Source of the DNA: Thermoplasmata archaeon
Lineage (GTDB): Archaea > Thermoplasmatota > Thermoplasmata > Lutacidiplasmatales > UBA184
Assembly: GCA_030042815.1 (NCBI GenBank)
Contig: JASHYY010000132.1
Span: 1-19,733, forward strand
Direction of reading: 5' to 3'
DNA: 19,733 bases
The notes below the pieces were generated by a model. The model ran no database searches. It was not told the origin of the DNA and saw nothing but the letters and a program-made list of their open reading frames with translations. Positions 5,923 through 13,317 of this stretch are shown here, in pieces (within the stretch, counting starts at the first letter, position 1; every line of letters starts with the position of its first letter). A program made the position numbers and the translations under genes.

Positions 5923-6951
5923 GTGCGGATTCTCCTCATCGGAGGAGGAGTCCATCCGATTCCCCCGACGGGGTACGGGGCGATCGAGCGGATCCTGACC
6001 GACCTGCGCGGCGCCCTCGAGGCGGCGGGACAGGAGGTCGTCGTCGTCAACCGGGTCCGGGGCCGGCGAATGCGCGACGAGTATCCGTTCGCCTGGGAGC
6101 TGCCGCGCCTGCTGCGGGGCGAGCGGTACGACGTCCTCCACGCCCACACGCCGGTCGTGGCGAACCGCCTTTCGTGGGGGAACTACCCGTTCGTCTACAC
6201 CTCGCACTCGCGGCACTGGTACTACCGAGATCGCCTCAGCCACCGATGGGGCTACTGGCTCGAGCGCCGCGCGGTCCGCCGGGCGACGGCCGTGGTGGCG
6301 CTGACCCCGACGCTGGCCGACACGATGCACGCGAACGTCCGGGGACCCCTGCCTCCGGTCTCCGTCGTTCCGTTCGGCGTCGACGGGCAACGGTTCGCGC
6401 CGGCGTGGGAACGCCGCACCGGACGGCGCGCCCTCGGCGTGGGGGTCGTCGCGCCGTTCAAGCGCTGGCACCTCGCGGCCGCGGCGATCGAGGGGACCGG
6501 AGCCCGCTTGCGAATCGCCGGCCCGATCCCTTCCCGCGAGTACGCCGAGACCGTCCGACGGGCCGGGAGCGGAGTCGAGCTGCTCGGCGAAGTGCCGGAG
6601 GCCGAACTCGAGCGGCTGTTCGCGGAGAGCGACTTCCTACTGCATCCGAGCTCCGTGGAGGTCCTCTCGGCGACCGTGCTCGAGGCGCTCGCCGCGGGCC
6701 TCCCCGTGGTCGGCGGGGCGGCCGTCCGGGACGTCGTGGACGAGGGCGTCACGGGCTGGACCGTACCGGAGCCCCCGGGGGCGCTGGTCGAAGGGATGCG
6801 GTCCCACGCCCGGGCGCTCGTCGCGGACGACGCGCTGCGCCGCCGCATGGGCGACGCGGCCCGTCGGGTCGCCGAGGAACGCTACTCGTGGGACCGGGTC
6901 GCGGCGCAGCACCTCGCCGTCTACCGGTCGGTCGCCGTCCCCGGGGCGTAG
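5923..6951 (+). CDS. Family 4 (GT-B fold) glycosyltransferase
   Basis: This is a retaining glycosyltransferase of the GT4 group, which uses NDP-sugars to extend glycans or lipids; it is probably cytoplasmic or loosely membrane-bound. The N-terminal half begins RILLIGGGVHPIPPTGYGAIE, the glycine loop of the group. The donor domain contains GVGVVAPFKRWHLA, the linker LGEVPEAELERLFAESD and HPSSVEVLSATVLEALAAG, in which E246 and E254 form the EX7E motif. The length of 342 residues is typical. I chose the GTG at 5923 because a TATA-like box lies 26 bases upstream and the first beta strand begins at residue 2. It ends 5 bases from the convergent epimerase gene. Confidence 0.88.
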   Translation: MRILLIGGGVHPIPPTGYGAIERILTDLRGALEAAGQEVVVVNRVRGRRMRDEYPFAWELPRLLRGERYDVLHAHTPVVANRLSWGNYPFVYTSHSRHWYYRDRLSHRWGYWLERRAVRRATAVVALTPTLADTMHANVRGPLPPVSVVPFGVDGQRFAPAWERRTGRRALGVGVVAPFKRWHLAAAAIEGTGARLRIAGPIPSREYAETVRRAGSGVELLGEVPEAELERLFAESDFLLHPSSVEVLSATVLEALAAGLPVVGGAAVRDVVDEGVTGWTVPEPPGALVEGMRSHARALVADDALRRRMGDAARRVAEERYSWDRVAAQHLAVYRSVAVPGA

Positions 6952-6956
6952 CGGCT

Positions 6957-7916
6957 CTATCGGACGACGCCCCGCTCCCGCGCGACCTCGTCGACGGTCC
7001 GGTCGACGGCCGCCGAGCTCGAAAGCCGGGGTTTCCAGCCGAGCCGGCCGATCTTCTCGACCGAGAGCAGCTGCTGCGGTACGTCCCCTACCCAGCCCCG
7101 GCTTCCGCCGGTGTACTCTATCCGAGCGCGACCGCCGTGGACCGCGACCACCTTCTCGGCGATCTCGCGCACGGAGGTCTGATCGTACGAGCCGAGGTTG
7201 AAGACGTTCACCGTCTCCGAGGCCCGGTCGCGCGCGACCAACAGCCCCTCCACGCACTCCTCGGTCCGCAGGTAGCTCTTCGACTGTCGCCCGTCACCGA
7301 GGACCTCGAGTCGGGTCGGGTCCCGCCGAAGCTTCTCGAAGAAGTCGTAGAAGATTCCGTGCGTCATCCGCGGTCCGATGATGTTCGCGAACCGGAACAC
7401 CCAGGCCCGGAACCCGTACGCGTGCGCGAACGCCGAGACGAGGCCCTCCGACCCGAGCTTCGTCCCACCGTAGAACGACTCCGGCAGGAGCGGCCCGTAC
7501 GTCTCGGGTGTCGGGACGACGGTCGGCATGCCGTAGACCGTGCTCGAGGAGGTGTAGAGGAACCGCGGCACGTCGCGTCGCCGCGCGGCGTCGAGCACCC
7601 GGAACGTTCCGTCCAACCCCTGGTCGAAGTCGACCCGGGGGTTCTCCGAACCTCGGCGGACGTCGGAGTTCGCCGCGAGGTGCCAGACCTCGGTGGCCCC
7701 GGTGAACCGGTCGGCGTACCCGGTAGGTTCCCGAACGTCCGCGACCGTCAGGGAGAGGCGGCCGTCGGTCGAAGGCAGGTGGTCGCGCCGCCCGCTCGAC
7801 AGGTCGTCGATCACGCGGACCTCGGCGCCCCGGGCGAGGAGGGCCCGGACGAGCGAGGAGCCGACGGCGCCCGCTCCGCCCGTCACGACCGCGGGTCCGC
7901 CGCCGGCCTCGGGCAT
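6957..7916 (-). CDS. NAD-dependent nucleotide-sugar epimerase/dehydratase (extended SDR, UDP-glucose 4-epimerase-like)
   Basis: This 319-residue extended short-chain dehydrogenase probably epimerises or dehydrates an NDP-sugar for the neighbouring glycosyltransferases. The NAD-binding loop is GGAGAVG at 13-19 in VVTGGAGAVGSS, with D37/D38 at the end of strand 2 pointing to NAD rather than NADP. The catalytic set is S124/S125 in LYTSSSTVYG, with Y149 and K153 in FYGGTK. The C-terminal substrate domain contains NIIGPRMTHG and SKSYLRTEECVEGLL. The ATG at 7916 is chosen because the Rossmann fold starts 9 residues later and a good TATA box lies about 29 bases upstream; the open frame extends to 8039 but would run through that promoter. 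Confidence 0.88.
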   Translation of the reverse strand: MPEAGGGPAVVTGGAGAVGSSLVRALLARGAEVRVIDDLSSGRRDHLPSTDGRLSLTVADVREPTGYADRFTGATEVWHLAANSDVRRGSENPRVDFDQGLDGTFRVLDAARRRDVPRFLYTSSSTVYGMPTVVPTPETYGPLLPESFYGGTKLGSEGLVSAFAHAYGFRAWVFRFANIIGPRMTHGIFYDFFEKLRRDPTRLEVLGDGRQSKSYLRTEECVEGLLVARDRASETVNVFNLGSYDQTSVREIAEKVVAVHGGRARIEYTGGSRGWVGDVPQQLLSVEKIGRLGWKPRLSSSAAVDRTVDEVARERGVVR

Positions 7917-7939
7917 TGTTCGCTCGCGAGTCAGGGAAG

Positions 7940-7950
7940 CATATATAAAG
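7940..7950. promoter_or_regulatory. Strong TATA box in the divergent epimerase / small-protein intergenic region
   Basis: CATATATAAAG is the clearest TATA box in the window. On the minus strand (CTTTATATATG) it is about 29 bases before the epimerase ATG. On the plus strand it would give a leader of about 26 bases for the 74-aa gene, including GGGGAG just before its ATG. A second plus-strand candidate, CCTAAACAC, lies at 7960-7968. Confidence 0.65.
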
Positions 7951-7996
7951 CGACGGTCCCCTAAACACGGCACCGGCGAGTCCGGTCGGGGAGACG

Positions 7997-8221
7997 ATGC
8001 GTACCTACGTCCGGATGACGTTCCATTCCGAGGGCGCAAACCCGCTCAAGGTCCTCGAGACGATGCGCACCCTGGGGTTCGAGGAATCGATGGGAATGCA
8101 CGACTTCGTATACAAGTGGAAGGACAAGGCCGCGATCGACGATGTCATTCGACTCATGACCGAAATGCACGACCGGCTCAAGGGACTCGACGTCAACTAC
8201 GAGATCACCACGATCTCGTAA
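7997..8221 (+). CDS. Small conserved-looking protein of unknown function (74 aa)
   Basis: I do not recognise a named family. The protein is soluble and well ordered in appearance, with an alternation suggesting beta-alpha-beta-beta-alpha-beta: strand TYVRMTF (3-9), helix NPLKVLETMRTLG (15-27), strands around MGMHDFVYKWK (32-42), helix AIDDVIRLMTEMHDRLKGL (46-64), final strand VNYEITTIS. That order is compatible with a ferredoxin-like/ACT-like fold, which often binds ligands or pairs in dimers. GGGGAG precedes the ATG. Its codon usage is less extreme than that of neighbours. It is followed after 19 bases by a winged-helix-like protein and then an acetyltransferase, likely one operon. Confidence 0.78.
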   Translation: MRTYVRMTFHSEGANPLKVLETMRTLGFEESMGMHDFVYKWKDKAAIDDVIRLMTEMHDRLKGLDVNYEITTIS

Positions 8222-8240
8222 CACACGCACCTACGGGACG

Positions 8241-8630
8241 ATGGCCCGCGACAACCTGGACCGCATCGAGCGAATGCTGCTCCAACACCTGTTGGAGCAC
8301 CGCAGTCAGCAGATCCGGTTCGAGGCGTCGCAGTGGACGACCGAGTTCGGGATCTTCCGCAAGTTCGCGAAGGAGGACCCCTCGGACCTCAAGCAGGCGC
8401 TCCGTTCGCTCGAGATGTCCCGGATGGTCTACCGAAGGACGCAGTACGTCGTCGGGTACTCCGAGCCGAAGCACGTCTTCTCGTTGACGCCGAGCGGCCA
8501 CCGGAAGGCGCTCGAGGTCCAGCGCGAGGACGGCGGGCCGTTCGACGTCGGCGACGGTCCGACGGAGGGCGCGACCTCCGAGGAAGGCCCCGGAGGGCTG
8601 TCCCGGGGCGGCTCGTCCACCGGCGCGTAG
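8241..8630 (+). CDS. Winged-helix-like protein, putative transcriptional regulator
   Basis: The N-terminal 90 residues look like a winged helix: helices at NLDRIERMLLQHLLEH (5-20), EFGIFRKFAK (35-44) and DPSDLKQALRSLEMSRMV (46-63), then a beta-hairpin wing RRTQYVVGYSEPKHVFSLTPSG (65-86) with the typical YxLTPxG-like ending, followed by a short helix. This pattern matches small archaeal DNA-binding regulators, but I cannot place it in a named family. The last 35 residues are Gly/Ser/Glu-rich and probably disordered. It sits between a 74-aa unknown and a GNAT acetyltransferase with gaps of 19 and 5 bases. Confidence 0.72.
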   Translation: MARDNLDRIERMLLQHLLEHRSQQIRFEASQWTTEFGIFRKFAKEDPSDLKQALRSLEMSRMVYRRTQYVVGYSEPKHVFSLTPSGHRKALEVQREDGGPFDVGDGPTEGATSEEGPGGLSRGGSSTGA

Positions 8631-8635
8631 GGGCG

Positions 8636-9187
8636 ATGGCGGTCCTCGAGGGGCCGACCGTCCGATTGCGACCGCTGACGCCCGCCGACTACTCGGGAGT
8701 GTTCTCCTGGTACAACGACCCGGAGATCGTCGCGCCGTTCGACCGCTTCGCGCTCGACACCTACGAAGAGTTCGTCCGCGCGGTCGAGACGGCCGCGGAC
8801 GACCCGGCGTCGCTCGCCCCCCGCTTCGCGGTCGAGCGCCGGGCCGAGGGCGATGTGGTCGGCGTGGTGGGGTCCTACCGGGCGCATCCCGTGCTGGAGT
8901 ACCTCGACGTCTGGTACGTGCTCGGGGACCCCCGGGCGCGAGGGCACGGGGTGGGGCGGGAGGCCGTGTCGCTGCTCGTGGCGGAGCTGTTCCGTACGAC
9001 CCCGGTCGAGCGCGTCGGGGCGACCTGCGACGTCGAGAACGTCGCCTCCTACCGCCTGGTCGAGGGGCTGGGGTTCCGATGGGAGGGGACGCTGCGTTCC
9101 GCCCTCTTCCACCACGGTCGATGGCACGACGTCCGCGTCTACGGCATCACGCGGTCGGAGTGGACGGCGCGGACGTCGAAAGGCTGA
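8636..9187 (+). CDS. GNAT family N-acetyltransferase (RimJ/RimL-like)
   Basis: This 183-residue enzyme transfers an acyl group from acetyl-CoA to an amine, perhaps a protein N-terminus or a small molecule. The N-terminus EGPTVRLRPLTPADYSGVFSWYND is typical of the RimJ/RimL branch. The acetyl-CoA pyrophosphate loop is RARGHGVGREAVSLL (100-114), and the late motif NVASYRLVEGLGFRWEGTLR (135-154) is also characteristic. The ATG at 8636 starts 5 bases after the winged-helix gene stop, so the two are probably co-transcribed. Its last 41 bases overlap the 3' end of the AlaX gene on the opposite strand. The substrate cannot be told. Confidence 0.87.
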   Translation: MAVLEGPTVRLRPLTPADYSGVFSWYNDPEIVAPFDRFALDTYEEFVRAVETAADDPASLAPRFAVERRAEGDVVGVVGSYRAHPVLEYLDVWYVLGDPRARGHGVGREAVSLLVAELFRTTPVERVGATCDVENVASYRLVEGLGFRWEGTLRSALFHHGRWHDVRVYGITRSEWTARTSKG

Positions 9188-9905
9188 ACGACCACCGCGT
9201 CGTCCCGTCGGGTCGGTGGGCGGGGGGCGCGAGACGGACCGCTCCGATCTCGCCCGTCGAGCGCACGTGGGTCCCGCCGCAGGGACAGATGTCGCGGGCG
9301 TCGATCTCGACGACCCGCACCGGGTCGACCTGAGGGGGCAGCGGGACGAGCCCGGACCGCTCCGACGTCGGGTTCGCTTCCCACTCAGCGCGGGGGATCA
9401 GCCGGATCGACACCGGACGCGGGGACGCGACCGACTCGGCGAACTCGGTCGCGAGCGGGTCGACCGCGTCCGGGGGAAGAGGTCCCTCGAGGTCGATCGT
9501 CGCCCCCGAGGTTCCGAGGTTCGCCTTTTGGGTCCGCAGCCGGGTCCGGACGAAGACGAGCGCGCTCAGCAGGTGCTGCGCCGTGTGCAGCCGCATGTGC
9601 CGATGACGCCGCTCCCAATCGAGCTCTCCCGCGACTTCGCTCCCGACCGCGAGCCGGCGGACGACGTCGGGAGGAGCCTTGATCCGGTGGTAGACCGACG
9701 GACCGGACTTACGGACGTCGACGACCTCGGCCCGACTCCCGTCCGGCAGGAGGAGCACGCCCTGGTCGCTCGGTTGGCCTCCCCCGGTGGGATAGAAGTA
9801 CGTCCGGTCGAGCACCACCGAGCCCGGCGGCAGCGCCGTGACCCGAGCCCGGAAGGAACGGACGTACGCGGACGGCATGTCCGGCAGGTACGCGAGTTCG
9901 GTCAC
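9147..9905 (-). CDS. alaX: Alanyl-tRNA editing protein AlaX
   Basis: AlaX is a free-standing zinc hydrolase that removes serine (and often glycine) from mischarged tRNA-Ala. The 252-residue protein has the glycine-rich entry TYFYPTGGGQPSDQG (35-49) typical of the longer AlaX class and the AlaRS editing domain. The zinc site is HxxxH as H107-TAQ-H111 and CxxxH as C209-GGT-H213. I prefer the GTG at 9905 because the sequence VTELAYLPDMPSAYVRSF matches the usual N-terminus of the family; an ATG 9 codons later and an in-frame start at 9959 are alternatives. It overlaps the acetyltransferase gene tail-to-tail by 41 bases. A separate AlaRS is not in the window. Confidence 0.9.
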   Translation of the reverse strand: MTELAYLPDMPSAYVRSFRARVTALPPGSVVLDRTYFYPTGGGQPSDQGVLLLPDGSRAEVVDVRKSGPSVYHRIKAPPDVVRRLAVGSEVAGELDWERRHRHMRLHTAQHLLSALVFVRTRLRTQKANLGTSGATIDLEGPLPPDAVDPLATEFAESVASPRPVSIRLIPRAEWEANPTSERSGLVPLPPQVDPVRVVEIDARDICPCGGTHVRSTGEIGAVRLAPPAHRPDGTTRWSFSLSTSAPSTPTA

Positions 9906-9964
9906 GCCGAGGCCCCACGCCAAGGGCGGTGAAGTCGCTTGCGAACCGTCGGGCCGCAAAGCAA

Positions 9965-9974
9965 CCTTTTTAGA
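9965..9974 (+). promoter_or_regulatory. TATA-like box of the PCNA gene
   Basis: CCTTTTTAGA lies about 36 bases before the GTG start of PCNA, preceded by CAAAGCAA, a possible TFB recognition element. Transcription would start roughly 10 bases before the GTG. Confidence 0.6.
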
Positions 9975-10005
9975 GGGGACCGATGTGTCGCGGCGGGGTT
10001 ATTCC

Positions 10006-10737
10006 GTGTTCAAACTCCGCATCAAGATGGAGAACCTCCGCGAGGTCGTGGAGGTCGTCTCCACCCTCGTGAGCGAGGTCAAGCTCAGCATCTCGAAGGA
10101 CGGCCTCGAGGCGCGGGCGGTCGACCCGTCCCACGTCGCGATGCTCGTCCTCAACTTGCAGAAGGGCGTGTTCGAAGAGTTCACCGGAGAGCCGACGGAG
10201 ATCGGCGTCGACGTCGAGAAGCTGAAGGAGGTCCTTCGCCTCTCGAAGCCGGGCGACGTCCTCGACCTCCAGTTCGACGGCAAGAACCGGCTGGTCGCCT
10301 CGGTCGGACGGCTGACCCGCCAGATGGCGGTCGTCGACCCGGCCGGGATCACCGACCCGAAGGTCCCGAACGTGAACCCTCCGGCGAGCGTGACGGTGAA
10401 GACCGAGGACATCCGGCAGGGGATCCGCGGGAGCGAGAGCTTCACCGACCACGTCACCCTCACCCTCGAGGCCGACGCGTTCACGATGCACTCCGAGGGG
10501 GACACGGACCGGCTCGACCTCCGCATCCCGAAGGAGAGCCTCACGCGGCTCGACGTGAAGGAGCCGGTGAAGAGCATGTACCCGCTCGACTTCTTCTCGG
10601 CGATGGTGAAGTCGATCGCGGCGGAGGAGGCGACCCTCCACGTCGGGAACGAGTACCCGCTCAAGGTCGAGTTCGCGATGGGCGGCGGTCGCGGCGAGGG
10701 GCGGTACCTGCTCGCGCCGCGGGTCGAAGAAGACTAG
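10006..10737 (+). CDS. pcn: DNA polymerase sliding clamp (PCNA)
   Basis: PCNA forms a ring around DNA and tethers polymerase, ligase, FEN1 and other proteins carrying PIP boxes. The 243-residue protein begins VFKLRIKMENLREVVEVVS, the classic archaeal clamp N-terminus. It contains LEARAVDPSHVAMLVL (34-49), the interdomain loop region MAVVDPAGITDPKVPNV (107-123), and MYPLDFFSAMVK (191-202) of the second domain. The C-terminus RYLLAPRVEED carries the interaction strand. I chose the GTG at 10006 because family members start MFK- or VFK- at this point; the open frame runs further upstream through the promoter. A short hairpin follows the stop. A single copy would form a homotrimer. Confidence 0.95.
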   Translation: MFKLRIKMENLREVVEVVSTLVSEVKLSISKDGLEARAVDPSHVAMLVLNLQKGVFEEFTGEPTEIGVDVEKLKEVLRLSKPGDVLDLQFDGKNRLVASVGRLTRQMAVVDPAGITDPKVPNVNPPASVTVKTEDIRQGIRGSESFTDHVTLTLEADAFTMHSEGDTDRLDLRIPKESLTRLDVKEPVKSMYPLDFFSAMVKSIAAEEATLHVGNEYPLKVEFAMGGGRGEGRYLLAPRVEED

Positions 10738-10745
10738 CGCCGGAA

Positions 10746-10766
10746 CGTCCCGCAGAGGGCGGGACG
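10746..10766 (+). terminator. 8-bp perfect hairpin just after the PCNA stop
   Basis: The arms CGTCCCGC (10746-10753) and GCGGGACG (10759-10766) pair perfectly around a 5-base loop, beginning 8 bases after the PCNA stop codon. No T-run follows directly, so this is a 3'-end structure of uncertain function rather than a classic intrinsic terminator. Confidence 0.4.
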
Positions 10767-10792
10767 CGGTACTTCTCGCGTCGCCTCCGCTA

Positions 10793-10802
10793 AGTTCTTA
10801 AT
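10793..10802 (+). promoter_or_regulatory. TATA-like box of the thiolase gene
   Basis: AAGTTCTTAAT is centred about 25 bases before the thiolase ATG at 10824, the leaderless spacing seen elsewhere in the window. It decides in favour of that ATG over the GTG at 10812. Confidence 0.5.
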
Positions 10803-10823
10803 CGGCCGTCGGTGGCCCCGGCC

Positions 10824-12029
10824 ATGACGACGGTCTCGGAGCGGTCGGTCGCGATCCTTTCGGCGGTGCGGACCCCGATCGGACGGTTCGGCGGGGCGTT
10901 GAAGGGGATCCCGGCGACCGGCCTCGGCGTTCACGCGGCGCGGGAGGCCGTGGCCCGCGCCGGGTGGAAGCCCGAGGAGGTCGAGGAGGTCCTCTTCGGG
11001 CAGGCGATCCAGGCCGGCGCCGGTCAAAATCCCGCGCGCCAGGTCCTGCGGGGGGTCGGGGTCCCCGACTCGGTCGGCGCCGCGACCGTCAACATGGTCT
11101 GCGGGTCCGGGATGAAGGCGATCCAGTGGGGATCCACGGCGATCCGGGCCGGCGAGTTCGACCGCGTGCTCGTGGGCGCGATGGAGAGCATGTCGAACGC
11201 GCCGTACCTGCTCCCGGGGGCGATGCGCTGGGGGAGCCTCCCCGGCCCGCACACGCTCGACGACGGCATGCAGCGGGACGCGCTCGTGGACGCCTACGAC
11301 GAGCACGAGATCATGGGCCTCACCGGCGAGCGGATCGCGAAGAAGCTCGGGTTGACCCGGGCCGAGGTGGACGCCTACGGCCTGCGCAGCCACCTGCGGG
11401 CGGCCCGCGCGGTCGCGAACGGGACGTTCGCGAGCGAGCTCGCCCCCGTGCCCGCGGCGATGACGCCCGGGGGGACCGAGCTCGACCACGACGAGGCGCC
11501 GCGGGCCGACACGACGCTCGAGAAGCTCGCGCGGCTCAAGCCCGCGTTCGCGCCGGACGGGGTCCTCACCGCCGGCAACTCCTCGAAGCTCTCGGACGGC
11601 GCGGCGGCCCTCGTCCTCGCGAGCGCGCGCGAGGTCGAGCGGACGGGCGCGCGACCGCTCGCGTGGCTCCACTCGACCGGCGAGAGCGGCGTCCATCCGC
11701 GCGACGTGATGGAGTCGCCGATCCCGACGGTGCGCCGCCACCTCGAGAAGACCGGGCTCGCGCCGTCCGACTTCGACCGGGTCGAGCACAACGAGGCGTA
11801 CGCCTCGGCCTCCATCGCCGTCCAGCGCGCGTTCGGGTTCACGGAAGCGCAGTTCAACGTCAACGGGGGCGCGATCGCCCTCGGCCATCCGATCGGCGCG
11901 AGCGGGGCCCGGGTCGTCGTGACCCTCGTCCACGAGCTCGTGCGCTCGAACGGGCGACTCGGCCTGGCGACGCTCTGCATGGGCGGGGGCAACGGCCTGA
12001 GCGTTGTGGTCGAGCGGACGCCGACCTAG
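10824..12029 (+). CDS. Acetyl-CoA acetyltransferase, type II thiolase
   Basis: Thiolases condense two acetyl-CoA (or cleave acetoacetyl-CoA), feeding isoprenoid synthesis, fatty-acid oxidation or storage-polymer routes. The 401-residue protein has all catalytic residues: C93 in NMVCGSGMKA, H355 in ALGHPIGASG and C385 in LCMGGGNG, plus HNEAYA in place of the usual NEAFA. This canonical arrangement differs from the archaeal thiolase that lacks the C-terminal cysteine motif and sits with HMG-CoA synthase and a DUF35 protein, neither of which is present here. A bacterial-type origin is therefore possible. The TAG stop shares the palindrome CTAG with the convergent cysS stop. Confidence 0.92.
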   Translation: MTTVSERSVAILSAVRTPIGRFGGALKGIPATGLGVHAAREAVARAGWKPEEVEEVLFGQAIQAGAGQNPARQVLRGVGVPDSVGAATVNMVCGSGMKAIQWGSTAIRAGEFDRVLVGAMESMSNAPYLLPGAMRWGSLPGPHTLDDGMQRDALVDAYDEHEIMGLTGERIAKKLGLTRAEVDAYGLRSHLRAARAVANGTFASELAPVPAAMTPGGTELDHDEAPRADTTLEKLARLKPAFAPDGVLTAGNSSKLSDGAAALVLASAREVERTGARPLAWLHSTGESGVHPRDVMESPIPTVRRHLEKTGLAPSDFDRVEHNEAYASASIAVQRAFGFTEAQFNVNGGAIALGHPIGASGARVVVTLVHELVRSNGRLGLATLCMGGGNGLSVVVERTPT

Positions 12030-13243
12030 CGGAGCGGGATCCCGAGCCGGTCCTCGACCTCGCGAAGGGCCCGCACCGCCGCGGGCCGGTCCCCCCGGGC
12101 GATGCCCGGGTGGCTCGCCCACTCGAGCCGGGCGCCGAACTCGCGCAGCCGCGGGATCGTCCGGTCGGTGCCGAGGTTGTCGAGGAGGTCGGCGCGGACC
12201 TCCCGCCGCAGGGACTCCGCGGCGCTCGCGCCGATCGGTCCCCCCGCGCCGCCCTCGAGCCACCGTCGCACCGCGGCCTGCACGCGCCGCTGCTCCGCCG
12301 TCGCCTCGGCGAGCTCGCTGAACGACCAGGAGAGCCGCTCCGTGAAGCGGGGGCGCAGGAGGTACCACCGGAGCCCGCCCGCGCTCCCTTCCGCGAGCGC
12401 GTCGCGGATCGACACGAGGTTCCCCGTCGACTTCGACATCTTCGCCCCGTTCTGGAGGACGAAGGCGGTGTGCAGGAAGTGGCGGGAGAACGCGGTCCCG
12501 TTGAGGGCGAGCGCGATCTCGTTCTCGGCGTGGTGGTGCGGGTAGATCAGGTCGAGGCCGCCCCCGTGCAGGTCGACGGGGATCCCGAGGTACTCGCCGG
12601 CCATCGCGTAGCATTCGAGGTGCCAGCCCGGCATCCCCCGGCCCCACGGTCCGTTCCACGACGGGAGCGGGGGCTCCTGCTCCTGCCAGACCATGAACTC
12701 GCCGGCGGTCGCCTCGCTCTCGGGGAACGGGTGGCCGGGCTCGAGGACGGCGTGGCGGGCGAGCTCGGTCGACACCGGAAAGTTCGCCTCGCGGGGCCGT
12801 TCGGGAGGACGGTAGTACCACGCGTCGCCCGACCGATGTACGCGTCCGGTCCTCTCCAGGCGCGCCGCGACCCGCACCATCCGCGGGATGAAGTCGCTCG
12901 CGCGCGGGGCCGTGTTCGGCCGCAACAGTCCGAGGGCGTCGAGGTCGCGGAAGAACCCGGCTTCCTCGCGGCGGGCGAGGGCCCGCCAGGTGAGCCCGAG
13001 CGCCGCGGCCCGGCGGTCGATCTTCTCCTCGAAGTCGGTGATGTTCATCACGTGGCGGACCGGGATCCCCTCCGCCTGGAAGGTGCGGCGGACGACGTCG
13101 AAGTAGAGGTAGGTCCGCGCGTGCCCCACGTGCGCCGGGGCGTAGACGGTCGGGCCGCAGACGTACATCCCGAGCGGCCGCCCGGCCCGTCGCCGGATCG
13201 GGCCGAGCCGGCCGGTCAGCGTGTCGAACAGCCGGAACGACAT
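12026..13243 (-). CDS. cysS: Cysteinyl-tRNA synthetase
   Basis: This class I synthetase attaches cysteine to tRNA-Cys. The 405-residue protein shows MYVCGPTVYAPAHVGHAR (26-43) with zinc ligand C29 and the HIGH-type motif H38-V-G-H41; GWHLECYAMAGEYLG (206-220) with C211; LHGGGLDLIYP; and the KMSKS loop GAKMSKSTGN (266-275). The zinc-site segment reads PHHHAENE (235-242) where PHHENE is usual. The C-terminus is shorter than in the roughly 460-residue bacterial enzymes, leaving a reduced anticodon-binding region. The ATG at 13243 has a TATA-like box 28 bases upstream. Its presence means the organism need not rely on the indirect SepRS/SepCysS route. Confidence 0.94.
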   Translation of the reverse strand: MSFRLFDTLTGRLGPIRRRAGRPLGMYVCGPTVYAPAHVGHARTYLYFDVVRRTFQAEGIPVRHVMNITDFEEKIDRRAAALGLTWRALARREEAGFFRDLDALGLLRPNTAPRASDFIPRMVRVAARLERTGRVHRSGDAWYYRPPERPREANFPVSTELARHAVLEPGHPFPESEATAGEFMVWQEQEPPLPSWNGPWGRGMPGWHLECYAMAGEYLGIPVDLHGGGLDLIYPHHHAENEIALALNGTAFSRHFLHTAFVLQNGAKMSKSTGNLVSIRDALAEGSAGGLRWYLLRPRFTERLSWSFSELAEATAEQRRVQAAVRRWLEGGAGGPIGASAAESLRREVRADLLDNLGTDRTIPRLREFGARLEWASHPGIARGDRPAAVRALREVEDRLGIPLR

Positions 13244-13267
13244 CCGGCCGACGGGGCGCGCGGCGGC

Positions 13268-13275
13268 CCTTAACG
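13268..13275 (-). promoter_or_regulatory. TATA-like box of cysS
   Basis: The minus strand reads CGTTAAGG, centred about 28 bases before the cysS ATG at 13243. It is the only AT-rich patch in the GC-rich upstream region, consistent with a leaderless transcript. Confidence 0.5.
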
Positions 13276-13317
13276 GCTTCGCCGCGAGTTACCCCCCCGC
13301 CGCCTCCGGGCGTCCCA

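Noticed and set aside
7917..8039. Upstream start for the epimerase at 8039
   Set aside because: It would overlap the 74-aa gene and read through the strong TATA box at 7940-7950; the Rossmann fold begins just after the ATG at 7916.
10734..13273. Long open frames crossing the thiolase and cysS genes in other frames
   Set aside because: They are composition-driven shadows; the real genes in both places show complete catalytic motifs.
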